A DNA stretch of 64,000 nt from JARBUG01 sp035628915 (GCA_035628915.1 DASPIW010000016.1:1-64000), one strand, 5' to 3'. Counted from the first letter of the stretch, positions 1 through 8,591 are shown. Notes: a model not told the origin generated them from the sequence alone. A program made the numbers and translations.

Positions 1-443
1 GCCTTCGTGGCACACGATTCGCCGCTCCTTTGTAGAAGGGGCACGAGAGATGCAAGCAATTTGTCGGCGAATAACGTGGTCGAGTAGCCTTTTTGCCCTC
101 AGGACGGCCGTTTTTCAGGCCAAACCATGACATCCGGTCCCCAAAAAGCCCGATAACAGGCAGTTTACTGAGCTGGCTGGCGCCCAATTCCAAGGATTTG
201 CCGCTCGTTTGCGTCGTACCGTCGGACACGGTCTGCAAGAAACAGGCGAACCGGCAGGCTGGCTTCCTCCCCTGCCCTTCCAGGGGCCAAGCGTCTCCTG
301 GCGCTACGGCCGGACTCAATCGGTCGCCAGGTCTCCGTAGTCGCGGCGACCGTCGGTGGATCCCACCTGGCCCTTGTCTCACATCCGCAGCCTTGTTTTG
401 CAGATGGACCGGAAGAAGTCGGTGCGTCGACAGGGCGTGACGA
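1..443. other. intergenic stretch, possible leader of a leftward gene
   Basis: No convincing protein-coding gene is seen. On the minus strand a GTG at 15-13 is preceded by AAAGGAG with a 9-base spacer, so a leftward gene could start here and leave the window after five codons. The DNA between that start and the hairpin at 444-476 would then be a leader of about 430 bases. It is rich in short inverted repeats, but I could not match it to a known riboswitch. The open frame at 93-440 on the plus strand has a composition unlike a real protein. Confidence 0.3.
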
Positions 444-476
444 CTGCAGCCGGAGGGGCGCCCCCTCCGGCTGCAG
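444..476. terminator. perfect 15-bp inverted repeat, probable terminator
   Basis: Arms at 444-458 and 462-476 are perfectly complementary with a 3-base loop. It lies 5 bases beyond the stop codon of the minus-strand glutaredoxin/thioredoxin-reductase gene. There is no long T-run on the minus strand, so it may act mainly as a stable 3' end or a Rho-assisted stop. Confidence 0.6.
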
Positions 477-480
477 CTTT

Positions 481-1737
481 CTAGTACTGTGAGGTCAGCT
501 TCTTGCGCCCCCGCAGGTACCGGTCGGCGTTGATGGCGGCCATGGCGCCGTCCGCCGCCGCCATGACGGCCTGCTTGACCAGGGTCTTGCGCACATCGCC
601 GGCGGCAAAGACGCCTTCGACCGGCGTGGACATCGACTCGTCGACCACCATGTAGCCTTCGGCGTCCACCGGCACCTCATCGCCCAGGAAGCCGGTGCCC
701 GGGGCGCCGCCGCCCATATAGAGGAAGAGCGCACCGGCCTCCCAGGTCTCCTCCCCCTGCGGGGTCTGCACTCGCACGCCTTCGAGCCCGCCCTGCGGCG
801 TGGCCAGAATCTCCTTGATTTTGTGCTTGGGATAGAGTCGCACGCTCTCAGGCAGCTTGGCCAGCTCCTCGGGCGAAGCGCCGGTCAGCTTCTCGCCCGG
901 CGTCAGGAGCCGGATTTTGGCGGCGAAGTTGCCCAGCAGGGCCACTTCCTCCAGCACTTCGGCATTGTCGCCGTAAACGACGACTTCCTTGCCCCTGGTG
1001 AAAGCGCCGTCGCAGATGGCGCAGTAGCTGACGCCCCGGCCTTCGAGCTCCTGCTCCCCGGGAACCTTGCCCTTGCGGGAGCGGGCGCCCGCCGCGATGA
1101 TCACCGCCCGGGCCCGGTAATTGCCGCCGCCCGTGGCGATCTCCTTCTCGGCGCCGGTCAGCCGGGCCTTGAGGACCGCGGCCTGCAGGAAGACGGCGCC
1201 CTGGGTCCTGGCGTGGTTCTGCATCGTCCTGAGCAGTTCGGCGCCCGAGACGCCCTGCAGGCCCGGGTAGTTCTCCACCTCGCGGGCAATCGCCAGCGAG
1301 CCGGTGCTGGGCGCCTTGTCGATCACCAGGACCGCATGGCCTGCCCGGGCGGCATAGAGGGCCGCGCTGGCCCCCGCCGGTCCGGCGCCGATGACGATCA
1401 CATCCCAGAGCTTGTCCCGGTCGGCATCCCGCACGAAGATCTCGTCTTCGGACGGCGCCGCTTCCGCCGCCGGAGCTTCGGGCGCCGGAGCGGGCGCTAC
1501 CTGCAACTGCTCGAGGGCCGCCTTCATTTTGTTGGGCCGGTAGCCGATGATCCATTCCTCGCCCAACAGCAGGGCGGGAACGCCGAAGATGCCATACTTG
1601 GCCAGTTCATCGAGCCAGGCCGGCTCCTTGATGATGTCCCGCTCCTCGTACGCGACCCCGTTCTGGGTCAGGAACTGCTTGATCTTGCCGCAGTACTCAC
1701 AGCCCGTGGACGTATATAGCGTAGCCTGCACGCTCAT
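481..1737 (-). CDS. glutaredoxin-thioredoxin reductase-like flavoprotein fusion
   Basis: 418 aa cytosolic redox protein. Residues 1-80 form a glutaredoxin-like domain with the active-site pair C13-x-x-C16 (CEYC) and the cis-Pro segment GVPAL. An Ala/Pro/Glu linker (about 80-100) joins it to a thioredoxin-reductase fold: FAD motif GAGPAG at 117-122, redox CAICDG with C239 and C242, and a C-terminal FAAGDV. The NADPH half is unusual. Where classical enzymes have GGGDSA it reads VYGDNA, and the HRRxxxR phosphate-binding motif is replaced by LTPGEK. The trxB at the other end of this window keeps both. The fused glutaredoxin is probably the direct electron acceptor. The electron donor may not be NADPH; ferredoxin-linked members of this superfamily are precedents. 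The start is supported by GGGGAAG just upstream. Confidence 0.85.
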   Translation of the reverse strand: MSVQATLYTSTGCEYCGKIKQFLTQNGVAYEERDIIKEPAWLDELAKYGIFGVPALLLGEEWIIGYRPNKMKAALEQLQVAPAPAPEAPAAEAAPSEDEIFVRDADRDKLWDVIVIGAGPAGASAALYAARAGHAVLVIDKAPSTGSLAIAREVENYPGLQGVSGAELLRTMQNHARTQGAVFLQAAVLKARLTGAEKEIATGGGNYRARAVIIAAGARSRKGKVPGEQELEGRGVSYCAICDGAFTRGKEVVVYGDNAEVLEEVALLGNFAAKIRLLTPGEKLTGASPEELAKLPESVRLYPKHKIKEILATPQGGLEGVRVQTPQGEETWEAGALFLYMGGGAPGTGFLGDEVPVDAEGYMVVDESMSTPVEGVFAAGDVRKTLVKQAVMAAADGAMAAINADRYLRGRKKLTSQY

Positions 1738-1824
1738 CTTCCCCTTCTCTCTGGGTACCTGTTTTCCAGCATAGTACGGTGGACCGGCAAGCGCAAGTCA
1801 TCTCGTCAAGCCCCCATTGTGGGG

Positions 1825-4458
1825 TCAGTCCGCACGGGAGCTGGACAGGTTCGATACAAACAGGAAATCCGAGCCCGCCCCGCCGCGGAAGTGGACCAAC
1901 GCCCCGCCCCCGGCCGTCTCCACGTAGGCCACCCCGTCGTACCGGCGCACCAGGGTCTGATCGCCACCGGCGAGATAAGCCACGGGCTTTCCGCCCGAGC
2001 TTTCCCGGAACTCCGCCAGCCACCGGCGGATCAGCTCCGCTTCCCGCACGTCCGCGTAGCGGGACGGCGGCGTGGCCGATGTGACTACGAGCGCCTTGAC
2101 CGTGGGGTCAACTGCCGCTGCATCCAGCTGCCGGCGGAACTCGGCAATCTGGGCGAAGTTCTGTGTGCGCAGGCTGCCCGTGCCCGTCTGCAGCCCCAGG
2201 AACCGGACGCCCTTCCAATCGAGCCCGGCGGGCGCCGCCTCCGTGGCGATCACAACTTCGGCGCCGGCGGCCTTTGCTTTCTCCGGGGTAATGCCCGGCC
2301 CGGTCACCAGGGCAAACGCCCAGCCGGTGCCCGCCGTTCCCCGCAGCATCGGGTCCGCAGGCAGCGGCGGCGCCGGCGGCACCTCCGGCAGAGCGACGGG
2401 AAACTTGATCAGCAGGTCGTCAAAGCGGAGGCTGCCGCTGTACTGCTTGTCCCGCGTTGTCTCCACGGCGTAGATGCGCTCCAGGCGAATCGGCGGCTCC
2501 AAATCGGACGGGATGGCCGCCTCCAGATAGCGCCAGCCCGTCCAATCCACCTGCCTCGCCAGATCCAGGATCCGGCGGGCGCCATCCCGGTCTGCGATTT
2601 CGGCGCGCAGCCAGGCGCCCTTGCCGTCGCCATCGACCCAAAGGCCCAGGGCGATGGGGCGCCCGGGCAGCGCCATCCCGCTGACGGCGTAGGCCGCACG
2701 CGTGGCGCCGGGGCCGAACGCGTAGCTCAGCTGCAGCCCGCTCCTCGTCCTGCCGGGAACGGTCGATACCGCCCCGGTCACGCCGTCGACCGGATACCGA
2801 TGAAACGCCCAAACCCGGGCGTTTTCGAACCCCGTTACCGCCGCCGCAATCGTCCCGGCCGCGATCGGCAGCATGACCGTCTTTCCCTGCACCTGTAGGG
2901 AGATGACCGCCTGACCGGGCCGGGCCAGCCGGACCCGAAAGTACCCGTCAACACCCGGTTCCACCTGCAAATCCGGTGAGAGGTAGCCAACGCTGACATC
3001 CGCCGGCTCGATGGGCGCCCCGTAACCGTCCGCATCGTAGCCCATCACCCGGAACTTTCCGGTCTGCCCGGGGGCCAGCCGGAGGCCGGGCAGGTCTGCC
3101 TCGATGCGTGCCAGCGGCCCCAGCACTTTCAGCTGCATGACGCCGCTGAGCGCGCCTGCCGCGGCCCGGACCGGCAGAACGCCCGGATTACCGCCCCGGG
3201 CCACGCCGCCCTCGGCGCCGGTCCAGGTGACCGGCCCAAGGGGCGCCGGACCGAGCTGCTCGTCGTAACCCGCCGCCGCCAGCCGCCGGGTGAGGCCGGG
3301 GAAGACCCGGTCGCTGCCGGTCGGAGCGCGCAGCGACATGCCCACCGCCTTGCCGCTGCCGACGGGCACGAACAAGCCCACGGCGTTGGGCACCGGACGC
3401 TCGACGCCGTCTGAGGGAACGTTAATCACATCCACCTGGCCGCTCCGGCGGGCCACCATCTGGGCAGAGCCGCCGCCATCCAGTTCCAGGGCGTCGGCGG
3501 CGCCCAGTTCTTTCATCAGCCGGGCCAGCTGCAGCAGTGTGAGGCCGCCGCTCTCCTCGGACCGGCCGTCGACCGTCACGAGCCACATCCGCCGGCCGTC
3601 CGCGGTAAAGCCAATGGCTGAACGGGGCTTGAACTGCCGGTCATCGAGGGCGGGCACCTGCCCCGCCCGAACCAGCACCGCGCCGCCGCCCACGGCGAAC
3701 CGGAGCGCCGGGGCCGGGGCATACGTCACCGTGACGGAGTCGCCGGCCTTGAGGCGGCAAAGCTGTGCAGCTCCCTCCTCCCGGCCTACCAGCACCAGCG
3801 TGCCTGCGGCAGCAGGCGCCGTCTTGACCGTCGGCGCTGCAGATACGGCTTTCCCGTCCCGCACCACCGCCTCGCAGACCTGCGTCGCCCCGTAGGTGGC
3901 GCCGGCCCGGGGCGCCGACCACTCCGGCGTGTACAGACCGATGCCCCCGCCGGGCACGGTGTACTGATTCATTGCGGCCAGCTTGATGGTGCCGTAGGGC
4001 GTGGTCACCTTGCCTTCCAGCAGCACATCCGCCAGCCGCCCGATGCGGTCGGCGCCTACACCGGCGGCGCCGGTGCCCGCCGGGGCGGATTTCATCATCG
4101 TGCCACCTGCCACTGCAGGCCCGAGGGGCGCCTTGGTGTTGTTGATGTCAAAGAAGTCGCCGTTGACGGCGGCGATCGCCCCCGCCCGCCCGGCCATCAC
4201 GGTGGGCTTCTCGGCGGCGGTGACGGCGCCCGCCGTCAGCAGGTCGGCTGTGAGGCCAGGCGTGGATAGGTCTGCCTCAAGGGCGTAACCGCGTACCCAG
4301 CCGAAAGGATAAAGCCGTTCGAAGCTGGTCAGGGCGATGCCCGGAGCAAGCGCCTCCGTGCTGTGCGCGGTCGTCAGCGGATCCGGTCCGGAGGCCACGG
4401 CAGGCAAGGGACTGAGGAGCAGGGCTGCGACGCATGCTATTGCCAGTATAGATTTCAC
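1825..4458 (-). CDS. exported phosphodiester glycosidase (NAGPA) domain protein
   Basis: 877 aa from the GTG at 4458, chosen because GGAGG lies upstream and a clean signal peptide (Lys-Ser then a hydrophobic stretch ending AVAS) follows; longer in-frame starts place odd sequence before it. An N-terminal NAGPA/DUF2233-type domain follows, with VNGDFFD near residues 98-104 and the later ELDGGGSAQM signature. This family includes phosphodiester glycosidases that uncover or remove sugar phosphodiesters, and is common in Firmicute exported cell-wall proteins. The middle looks like beta-sandwich modules. A region near WVDGDGKG resembles a carbohydrate-binding jelly roll. The C-terminal 170 residues resemble a metallophosphoesterase-like alpha/beta domain, although I do not see a complete metal site. 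The substrate is unknown. Confidence 0.75.
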   Translation of the reverse strand: MKSILAIACVAALLLSPLPAVASGPDPLTTAHSTEALAPGIALTSFERLYPFGWVRGYALEADLSTPGLTADLLTAGAVTAAEKPTVMAGRAGAIAAVNGDFFDINNTKAPLGPAVAGGTMMKSAPAGTGAAGVGADRIGRLADVLLEGKVTTPYGTIKLAAMNQYTVPGGGIGLYTPEWSAPRAGATYGATQVCEAVVRDGKAVSAAPTVKTAPAAAGTLVLVGREEGAAQLCRLKAGDSVTVTYAPAPALRFAVGGGAVLVRAGQVPALDDRQFKPRSAIGFTADGRRMWLVTVDGRSEESGGLTLLQLARLMKELGAADALELDGGGSAQMVARRSGQVDVINVPSDGVERPVPNAVGLFVPVGSGKAVGMSLRAPTGSDRVFPGLTRRLAAAGYDEQLGPAPLGPVTWTGAEGGVARGGNPGVLPVRAAAGALSGVMQLKVLGPLARIEADLPGLRLAPGQTGKFRVMGYDADGYGAPIEPADVSVGYLSPDLQVEPGVDGYFRVRLARPGQAVISLQVQGKTVMLPIAAGTIAAAVTGFENARVWAFHRYPVDGVTGAVSTVPGRTRSGLQLSYAFGPGATRAAYAVSGMALPGRPIALGLWVDGDGKGAWLRAEIADRDGARRILDLARQVDWTGWRYLEAAIPSDLEPPIRLERIYAVETTRDKQYSGSLRFDDLLIKFPVALPEVPPAPPLPADPMLRGTAGTGWAFALVTGPGITPEKAKAAGAEVVIATEAAPAGLDWKGVRFLGLQTGTGSLRTQNFAQIAEFRRQLDAAAVDPTVKALVVTSATPPSRYADVREAELIRRWLAEFRESSGGKPVAYLAGGDQTLVRRYDGVAYVETAGGGALVHFRGGAGSDFLFVSNLSSSRAD

Positions 4459-4566
4459 TGTATTATGGTACCTCCGCGCGAACCGTTTACATCCATAGGA
4501 ATGGACGTATGAGGTGGACGGAGAGTTGCTGATATATCCGTAGCAAAAAACTCCGGAAAGACCCAC

Positions 4567-4601
4567 AAAAAAAGGCCACCTGCCAAAAGAGACAGGTGGC
4601 C
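4567..4601 (-). terminator. Rho-independent terminator of the 65-aa gene
   Basis: Stem GGCCACCTG (4574-4582) pairs with CAGGTGGCC (4593-4601). On the minus strand it is followed by seven T residues. It lies 8 bases after the stop of the small gene at 4610-4807. Confidence 0.9.
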
Positions 4602-4609
4602 GATTGCCG

Positions 4610-4807
4610 CTATTTGGCGCCGTGCCGGCCCGGCATCGTCCGGGCGGTCACCATGCCGTTCGTGCGGGGAGCGTTGCCGTACGCCACGTTCCCGCCGGTC
4701 GCCCCGTCCCCCTGAAACTCGCTCGACAGCTCGTAACGGGTGGCATAGGTCCGGTTGCCGGCGTTCATCACAACCGGCCCAGTCGCCGATCCACGGTGCT
4801 TCGCCAT
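4610..4807 (-). CDS. small hypothetical protein, 65 aa
   Basis: I do not recognise the family. The gene is well formed: ATG start, AAGGGGG nine bases upstream, and a textbook terminator right after the stop. That argues it is really expressed as its own transcript. The protein is basic and hydrophilic, rich in Gly, Asn, Thr and Arg, with no Cys, no membrane segment and no signal peptide. Such composition is compatible with a small spore or DNA-associated protein, but no known SASP signature is visible. It lies upstream of the NAGPA-domain gene on the same strand, separated by its own terminator. Confidence 0.65.
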   Translation of the reverse strand: MAKHRGSATGPVVMNAGNRTYATRYELSSEFQGDGATGGNVAYGNAPRTNGMVTARTMPGRHGAK

Positions 4808-5043
4808 GCAGGGATGCCCCCTTTGAGTGAAGATAGCGGCCCGGGACCAATTCTAGTCTACCCCGGGTTAGCTACTATCACCCACTTTGTAAAGACACCC
4901 TACAATTCCCCAGGTTCACCGTAGTTGCGCCGTGCGATTCGGCTCTTCAGGTCATGTGGCAGACGGCTTGCCGGGTTTTGAATAGACGTAGGACACCACA
5001 GGCCCCCCGGTTCAGCTGACCCGTGAAGGGAGGGCGGCTTCGC

Positions 5044-5678
5044 ATGGCCACCCGGGAACTGGCCTCGTTCATTGATGACCGGCAGATCACCAGCACGCTG
5101 GCCCGGGCCGAGCGCCCCGCCCGGCGCGTCGTCGACCGCATTTTGGCCAAGGCCGCTCTCGCGCAGGGCCTCAGGTCCGAAGAGGTCGCCACGCTATTAA
5201 TGGTCGAAGAGCCCCGCATGCTCGAAGAGATCTTCCACACGGCGCTCTCGGTCAAACACCGCATTTACGGCGACCGGACCGTCATGTTTGCGCCCTTGTA
5301 CATCTCCAACTACTGTGTCAACAGCTGCACGTACTGCGGCTACAGCCACAAGAGCGCGTCTCCCCGCCGCCGCCTGAACCAAGAAGAGCTGGCCGAAGAA
5401 GTGCGGACTCTCGAGAGCATGGGCCATAAGCGGCTGGCCCTAAGCAGGCCGATGGGATGGACCTGTCCGCACTCCCGCACCTGGTCACTGACGCGCAGTT
5501 CAAGAAATTGGTGGCTATATTGGAGTTCCTTGAGGATTACGCCTCCCCCGCTACCCGCGAAATCGGCGAGCGGACCATTGCGAGCCACATCGGGAGGATT
5601 CCGAACCAGAAAGCGCAGGAAGTCACCCGGGAGCGGCTGGCGCGGATCAAGAACGGAGAGCGTGATCTGTACTTATGA
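5044..5678 (+). pseudogene. hydG: hydG remnant ([FeFe]-hydrogenase maturase), internally deleted
   Basis: The first ~133 residues match the N-terminus of HydG, the tyrosine-cleaving radical-SAM enzyme that makes CO and cyanide ligands for the [FeFe] H-cluster. The cluster motif C-x3-C-x2-C (CVNSCTYC) is intact, and GGAGGG precedes the ATG at 5044. At about 5441 homology stops. A second frame (5457-5678) carries a short mid-protein piece (LPHLVTDAQFKKLVAIL) joined directly to the HydG C-terminus (EFLEDYASP ... RDLYL). About 260 residues of the usual ~470 are gone in at least two deletions, and the first junction shifts the frame. The product cannot be a functional maturase. The ordinary terminator is retained downstream. 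Confidence 0.85.
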
Positions 5679-5685
5679 ACGGCAG

Positions 5686-5712
5686 CCTCCCGCCACCAGG
5701 CGGGAGGTTTTT
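5686..5712 (+). terminator. Rho-independent terminator of the hydG remnant
   Basis: Stem CCTCCCGCC (5686-5694), loop ACCA, stem GGCGGGAGG (5699-5707), then five T residues. Confidence 0.9.
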
Positions 5713-5792
5713 CGTAGTTAGAAGGATAAAGCATGGACCTATCGAACTAGTACCCATTCGCCAACACCCGACGTAAAAGAGGAGGAAACTTC

Positions 5793-6287
5793 ATGCTGAG
5801 CACGGCCATGGAGGCTGCCCTGAACCATCAGATCAATGTGGAAATGGAGTCTTCGTACATCTACCTGGCCATGGCTGCTTATGCCGAGGCGCAGGATCAT
5901 CCGGGCGCCGCCGGCTGGCTCCGGGCCCAGTCCCGGGAAGAGCTTGCCCACGCCATGAAGTTCTACGAGTATATTCACGCGCGGGGTGGCCGGGTCTTGC
6001 TGCAGGCGATTCCCCAGCCCCCGGCAGAGTTCGGCACGCTGGTCGATCTATTCGACGCAGTGCTCGAGCACGAGCAGACGATTACAGGCCGCGTGCACCG
6101 CCTCTATGAGCTGGCGCTGGCGGAAAAGGACTACGCCAGCTTCCCGCTGCTCCAGTGGTTCCTGGCTGAACAGGTCGAGGAAGAAAAGGCCGCTGAGGAT
6201 GTGCTGCGCATGGTGCGCGCCGCAGGACTGAGCGGGCAGGCGCTGCTCTTTGTGGATGCGGAATTAGGCAAACGGCAGCTGAAGTGA
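5793..6287 (+). CDS. ftnA: ferritin
   Basis: 164 aa, non-haem bacterial ferritin that oxidises Fe(II) and stores the mineral in a 24-subunit cage in the cytosol. The di-iron residues are all in register with the E. coli FtnA pattern: E17, E50, H53, E94, Q127 and E130. There is no Met haem ligand of the bacterioferritin type. AGGAGG lies 7 bases before the ATG. It is a stand-alone gene between the hydG terminator and a small membrane-anchored protein gene 40 bases downstream. No Fur-type box was identified by eye. Confidence 0.95.
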   Translation: MLSTAMEAALNHQINVEMESSYIYLAMAAYAEAQDHPGAAGWLRAQSREELAHAMKFYEYIHARGGRVLLQAIPQPPAEFGTLVDLFDAVLEHEQTITGRVHRLYELALAEKDYASFPLLQWFLAEQVEEEKAAEDVLRMVRAAGLSGQALLFVDAELGKRQLK

Positions 6288-6327
6288 GCTCGCCCCCGAC
6301 GCCGTTCGCCCGACGGAGGTGCGCCCC

Positions 6328-6861
6328 ATGAAGCGGATCATGCTGATGCTCGTCCCGCTGCTGCTGGCCCTGGGCCCCTCCGTTACGCAGGCGGTCACGC
6401 CGCCCCGGATTGTGCTGACCCGGGTCGATCCGCCCATGGAAGCCATTCGGGGCGGGAGCACCACGTCGATTGAAATCCGGGAGCCCGCCGAAGAGCTGGT
6501 TCTGCTTGATCAAAAAGGTGCCCCCTTCCTCCGCATGACGAAGGAAGGGGTCTTTGAGCGCAAGAGAAGCGGCGCCCTCGAGCTCGTGCGCAAGGAGAGC
6601 TTCTTCTACCTGCACGAAGGGCATGTGGGGGCGGCCGTTACCGACCGGCGGGACCTGCCCTATCCCTGGCGAATCGCGGGCACTTACGGCGGCAAGCCGT
6701 TCGTCATGGAAGGAACGCTCGTGCCGCCCGGCGCCCGGCCTGATGCGTCGCCCTCCTTCGCTCCCCGGGTCAGCATCCTGGCCCTGGCCGGACTGGGCGT
6801 GCTGATCGTGGTCGGGACGGTAGGCCTGGCCCTGGCTACGAAAGCGTTTTTCAGGCGGTGA
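6328..6861 (+). CDS. membrane-anchored exported protein, unknown function
   Basis: 177 aa from the ATG at 6328 (GGAGG 8 bases upstream; the in-frame GTG at 6319 has no usable site). It has a signal peptide at residues 1-22 and an external domain of about 120 residues rich in beta-type sequence. One hydrophobic helix (about residues 146-168) then ends in basic FFRR. This is a type I single-pass topology with almost no cytoplasmic tail. It lies 40 bases after ferritin and could be cotranscribed with it. The family is not recognised. Confidence 0.7.
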   Translation: MKRIMLMLVPLLLALGPSVTQAVTPPRIVLTRVDPPMEAIRGGSTTSIEIREPAEELVLLDQKGAPFLRMTKEGVFERKRSGALELVRKESFFYLHEGHVGAAVTDRRDLPYPWRIAGTYGGKPFVMEGTLVPPGARPDASPSFAPRVSILALAGLGVLIVVGTVGLALATKAFFRR

Positions 6862-6993
6862 TTCATGTGACTGAAGGGGGCGAATGTGAGGGAGTGGAGA
6901 TAACTTGCCGCGGGAAGTTCCCATTCCCAACGGTCTCACAATGAAGACCCGCAATGGGGTCGGTCTCCTGCAAATACCTTGTATACAGCTTGA

Positions 6994-7019
6994 GCGCCGG
7001 GCCACTACAAGCCCGGCGC
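6994..7019. terminator. inverted repeat between convergent genes
   Basis: GCGCCGGGC (6994-7002) and GCCCGGCGC (7011-7019) form a 9-bp stem with an 8-base loop. It sits just after the stop of the minus-strand aminotransferase gene and after the plus-strand gene ending at 6861. No T-run is present, so activity is uncertain. Confidence 0.45.
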
Positions 7020-7032
7020 CCTCCTATGTAGC

Positions 7033-8208
7033 CTATTTGCACACGGGCGTCATCGACTCGATGGCGTCGCGCAGGCGGGCCATGCCGATCCGTATCTGGT
7101 CAGGCGTCGAATTGGAGAAGTTGAGCCGCATGGAAGACTCGCCGCCCTCGCCAGGGAAGAACGGTTCACCGGGCACGAAGGCCACTTTGCGCTCCACCGC
7201 CCGGGGCACCAGGTCCATTGAACGGAGGCCATTGGGCAGCGTCGCCCAGACAAAGAGCCCACCGTCCGCTGTTGACCAGGTGGTGCCCTGCGGGAACTCT
7301 TCCAAGCAGGCAAGCATGGTCTCCATCCGCTCGGCGTAGAACTTGCGCAGCCGATCAAGGTGCTGATCGAAAGTCGGGTGGCTCATCATCAGGGCGGCAA
7401 TGCGCTGCGTCAGGGCACCGATGTTCAGGCTGGTGGCCTGAATGCCCAGCTTGAAGGCGTTCAGAATGGCCGGCGGAGCTACGACCCAGCCCAGGCGGAG
7501 GCCCGGGGCCATAATCTTGGAGAAGGTGCCGAAGCAGATGACCTGATCCCACATCTCCCGCAGGTGCGGAAGGTTTTCGCCGCGGTACCGCAGCGCGCTG
7601 TAGGGATCATCTTCAACGAGGGGCACATCGGCTTTCTTGCAGATCTCGACAATATGGAGACGGCGCTCCATCCCCATGGTGGTGCCGCGCGGATTCTGGA
7701 ACGTGGGCATCACATAGACGAACTTCGGGTGTTCCCGCTGAATCATGGCCTCGAGGTGCTCGGGAACCATGCCCTGGTCGTCGGTGGGAACGGGAATGAT
7801 CCGGGGGCCATAGGGGCGGAACGCCTGCAGGGCGCCCAGGTAGGTCGGATTTTCGACCAGCACGGCATCGCCGGGGTCGACGAAAGCCTTGGCCAGCAGA
7901 TCGAGCGCATGTTGGGATCCATTGACCAGCAGAATGTCGTCGGGGCCTGTGGGGTTGCGGTCGGCGGTCAGCCGCTTGGCCAGCACGGACCGCAGCATCG
8001 GGTCGCCTTCCGTCGGCGAATACTGCATCACATAGGGTCCGGTCTCCTTCATCGCCTGGATCATAACCTGGGACATCTCCTCGACCGGGAACAGCTCCGG
8101 AGCGGGCATGCCGCCGGCAAAGGAGATCACATCGGGCATCTGGGTGAACTTGAGGATCTCACGGATGAACGACGGTTTGGCATTTTGCATCCAGCGAGCC
8201 AGCTTCAT
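7033..8208 (-). CDS. PLP-dependent aminotransferase, class I (2-aminoadipate/MocR-like fold)
   Basis: 391 aa from the ATG at 8208; GAGGAGG lies 12 bases upstream and the protein then starts like its relatives. It is a fold-type I aminotransferase of the LysN/aminoadipate/aromatic group, cytosolic. Visible features: NGSQHALDLL phosphate-cup segment, NPTYLGA, QNPRGTTM substrate segment, EDDPY with the PLP-pyridine Asp, and the Schiff-base lysine K231 in GTFSKIMAPGLRLGW. There is no N-terminal GntR domain, so this is an enzyme and not a MocR regulator. Substrate range cannot be read from sequence. It is transcribed alone, divergent from the permease gene. Confidence 0.88.
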   Translation of the reverse strand: MKLARWMQNAKPSFIREILKFTQMPDVISFAGGMPAPELFPVEEMSQVMIQAMKETGPYVMQYSPTEGDPMLRSVLAKRLTADRNPTGPDDILLVNGSQHALDLLAKAFVDPGDAVLVENPTYLGALQAFRPYGPRIIPVPTDDQGMVPEHLEAMIQREHPKFVYVMPTFQNPRGTTMGMERRLHIVEICKKADVPLVEDDPYSALRYRGENLPHLREMWDQVICFGTFSKIMAPGLRLGWVVAPPAILNAFKLGIQATSLNIGALTQRIAALMMSHPTFDQHLDRLRKFYAERMETMLACLEEFPQGTTWSTADGGLFVWATLPNGLRSMDLVPRAVERKVAFVPGEPFFPGEGGESSMRLNFSNSTPDQIRIGMARLRDAIESMTPVCK

Positions 8209-8493
8209 TTTCGTACCCAGCCTCCTCGGGGGAAACGCGGGAATTCCACGAGGGTCCGTGATGATTGTAGCGTGGGGCAATATTTGGAGAAAGGCACCAT
8301 TGGGCCTGCTATTAGCTGAGAATTGGCTCCACGTTGCCCTGGCACGAAAAACTTCGAACCGCCCCTGCCCCTCCTCCTCCAGGTTGAGAGCGGGCCTATC
8401 TATATGAGTGATGCCGGTGGTACGAAAGTTCTACTATATTCACAACGTTGGATCATACAGATCATGAAATCTATTTATGACGCGGATAACCTC

Positions 8494-8522
8494 TTGGTAA
8501 AACAACGTTCTACGAGTAAAAT
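8494..8522 (+). promoter_or_regulatory. sigma-A-type promoter of the permease gene
   Basis: TTGGTA (8494-8499), a 17-base spacer, and TAAAAT (8517-8522) closely match the housekeeping -35/-10 consensus. Transcription would start near 8530, giving a leader of about 80 bases. Confidence 0.7.
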
Positions 8523-8560
8523 GCGATGGGTGGTCCGATTCAGGGGCACCATAACGCATG

Positions 8561-8591
8561 GCGGTAACAACTTCATATAACCTTGTACCGC
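8561..8591 (+). promoter_or_regulatory. leader hairpin adjoining the permease ribosome site
   Basis: GCGGTAACAA (8561-8570) pairs with TTGTACCGC (8583-8591), with one bulged A. The 3' arm ends directly next to the AGAAGG ribosome site (8592-8597). Such placement could tune translation, but no ligand-binding domain is recognisable. Confidence 0.4.

Noticed and set aside
230..400. Possible cobalamin riboswitch fragments on the minus strand
   Set aside because: Individual boxes are partial and about 100 bases apart, much further than in real cobalamin elements.
823..1719. 298-aa open frame on the plus strand opposite the glutaredoxin fusion
   Set aside because: It is antisense to a gene with intact motifs and has the Gly/Arg/Leu-rich composition of a GC-rich shadow frame.
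8400..8430. GCCGGTGGTACGAAAG, partly like a T-box antiterminator
   Set aside because: The rest of the T-box motif and a terminator are absent, and the downstream gene is a nucleobase permease.
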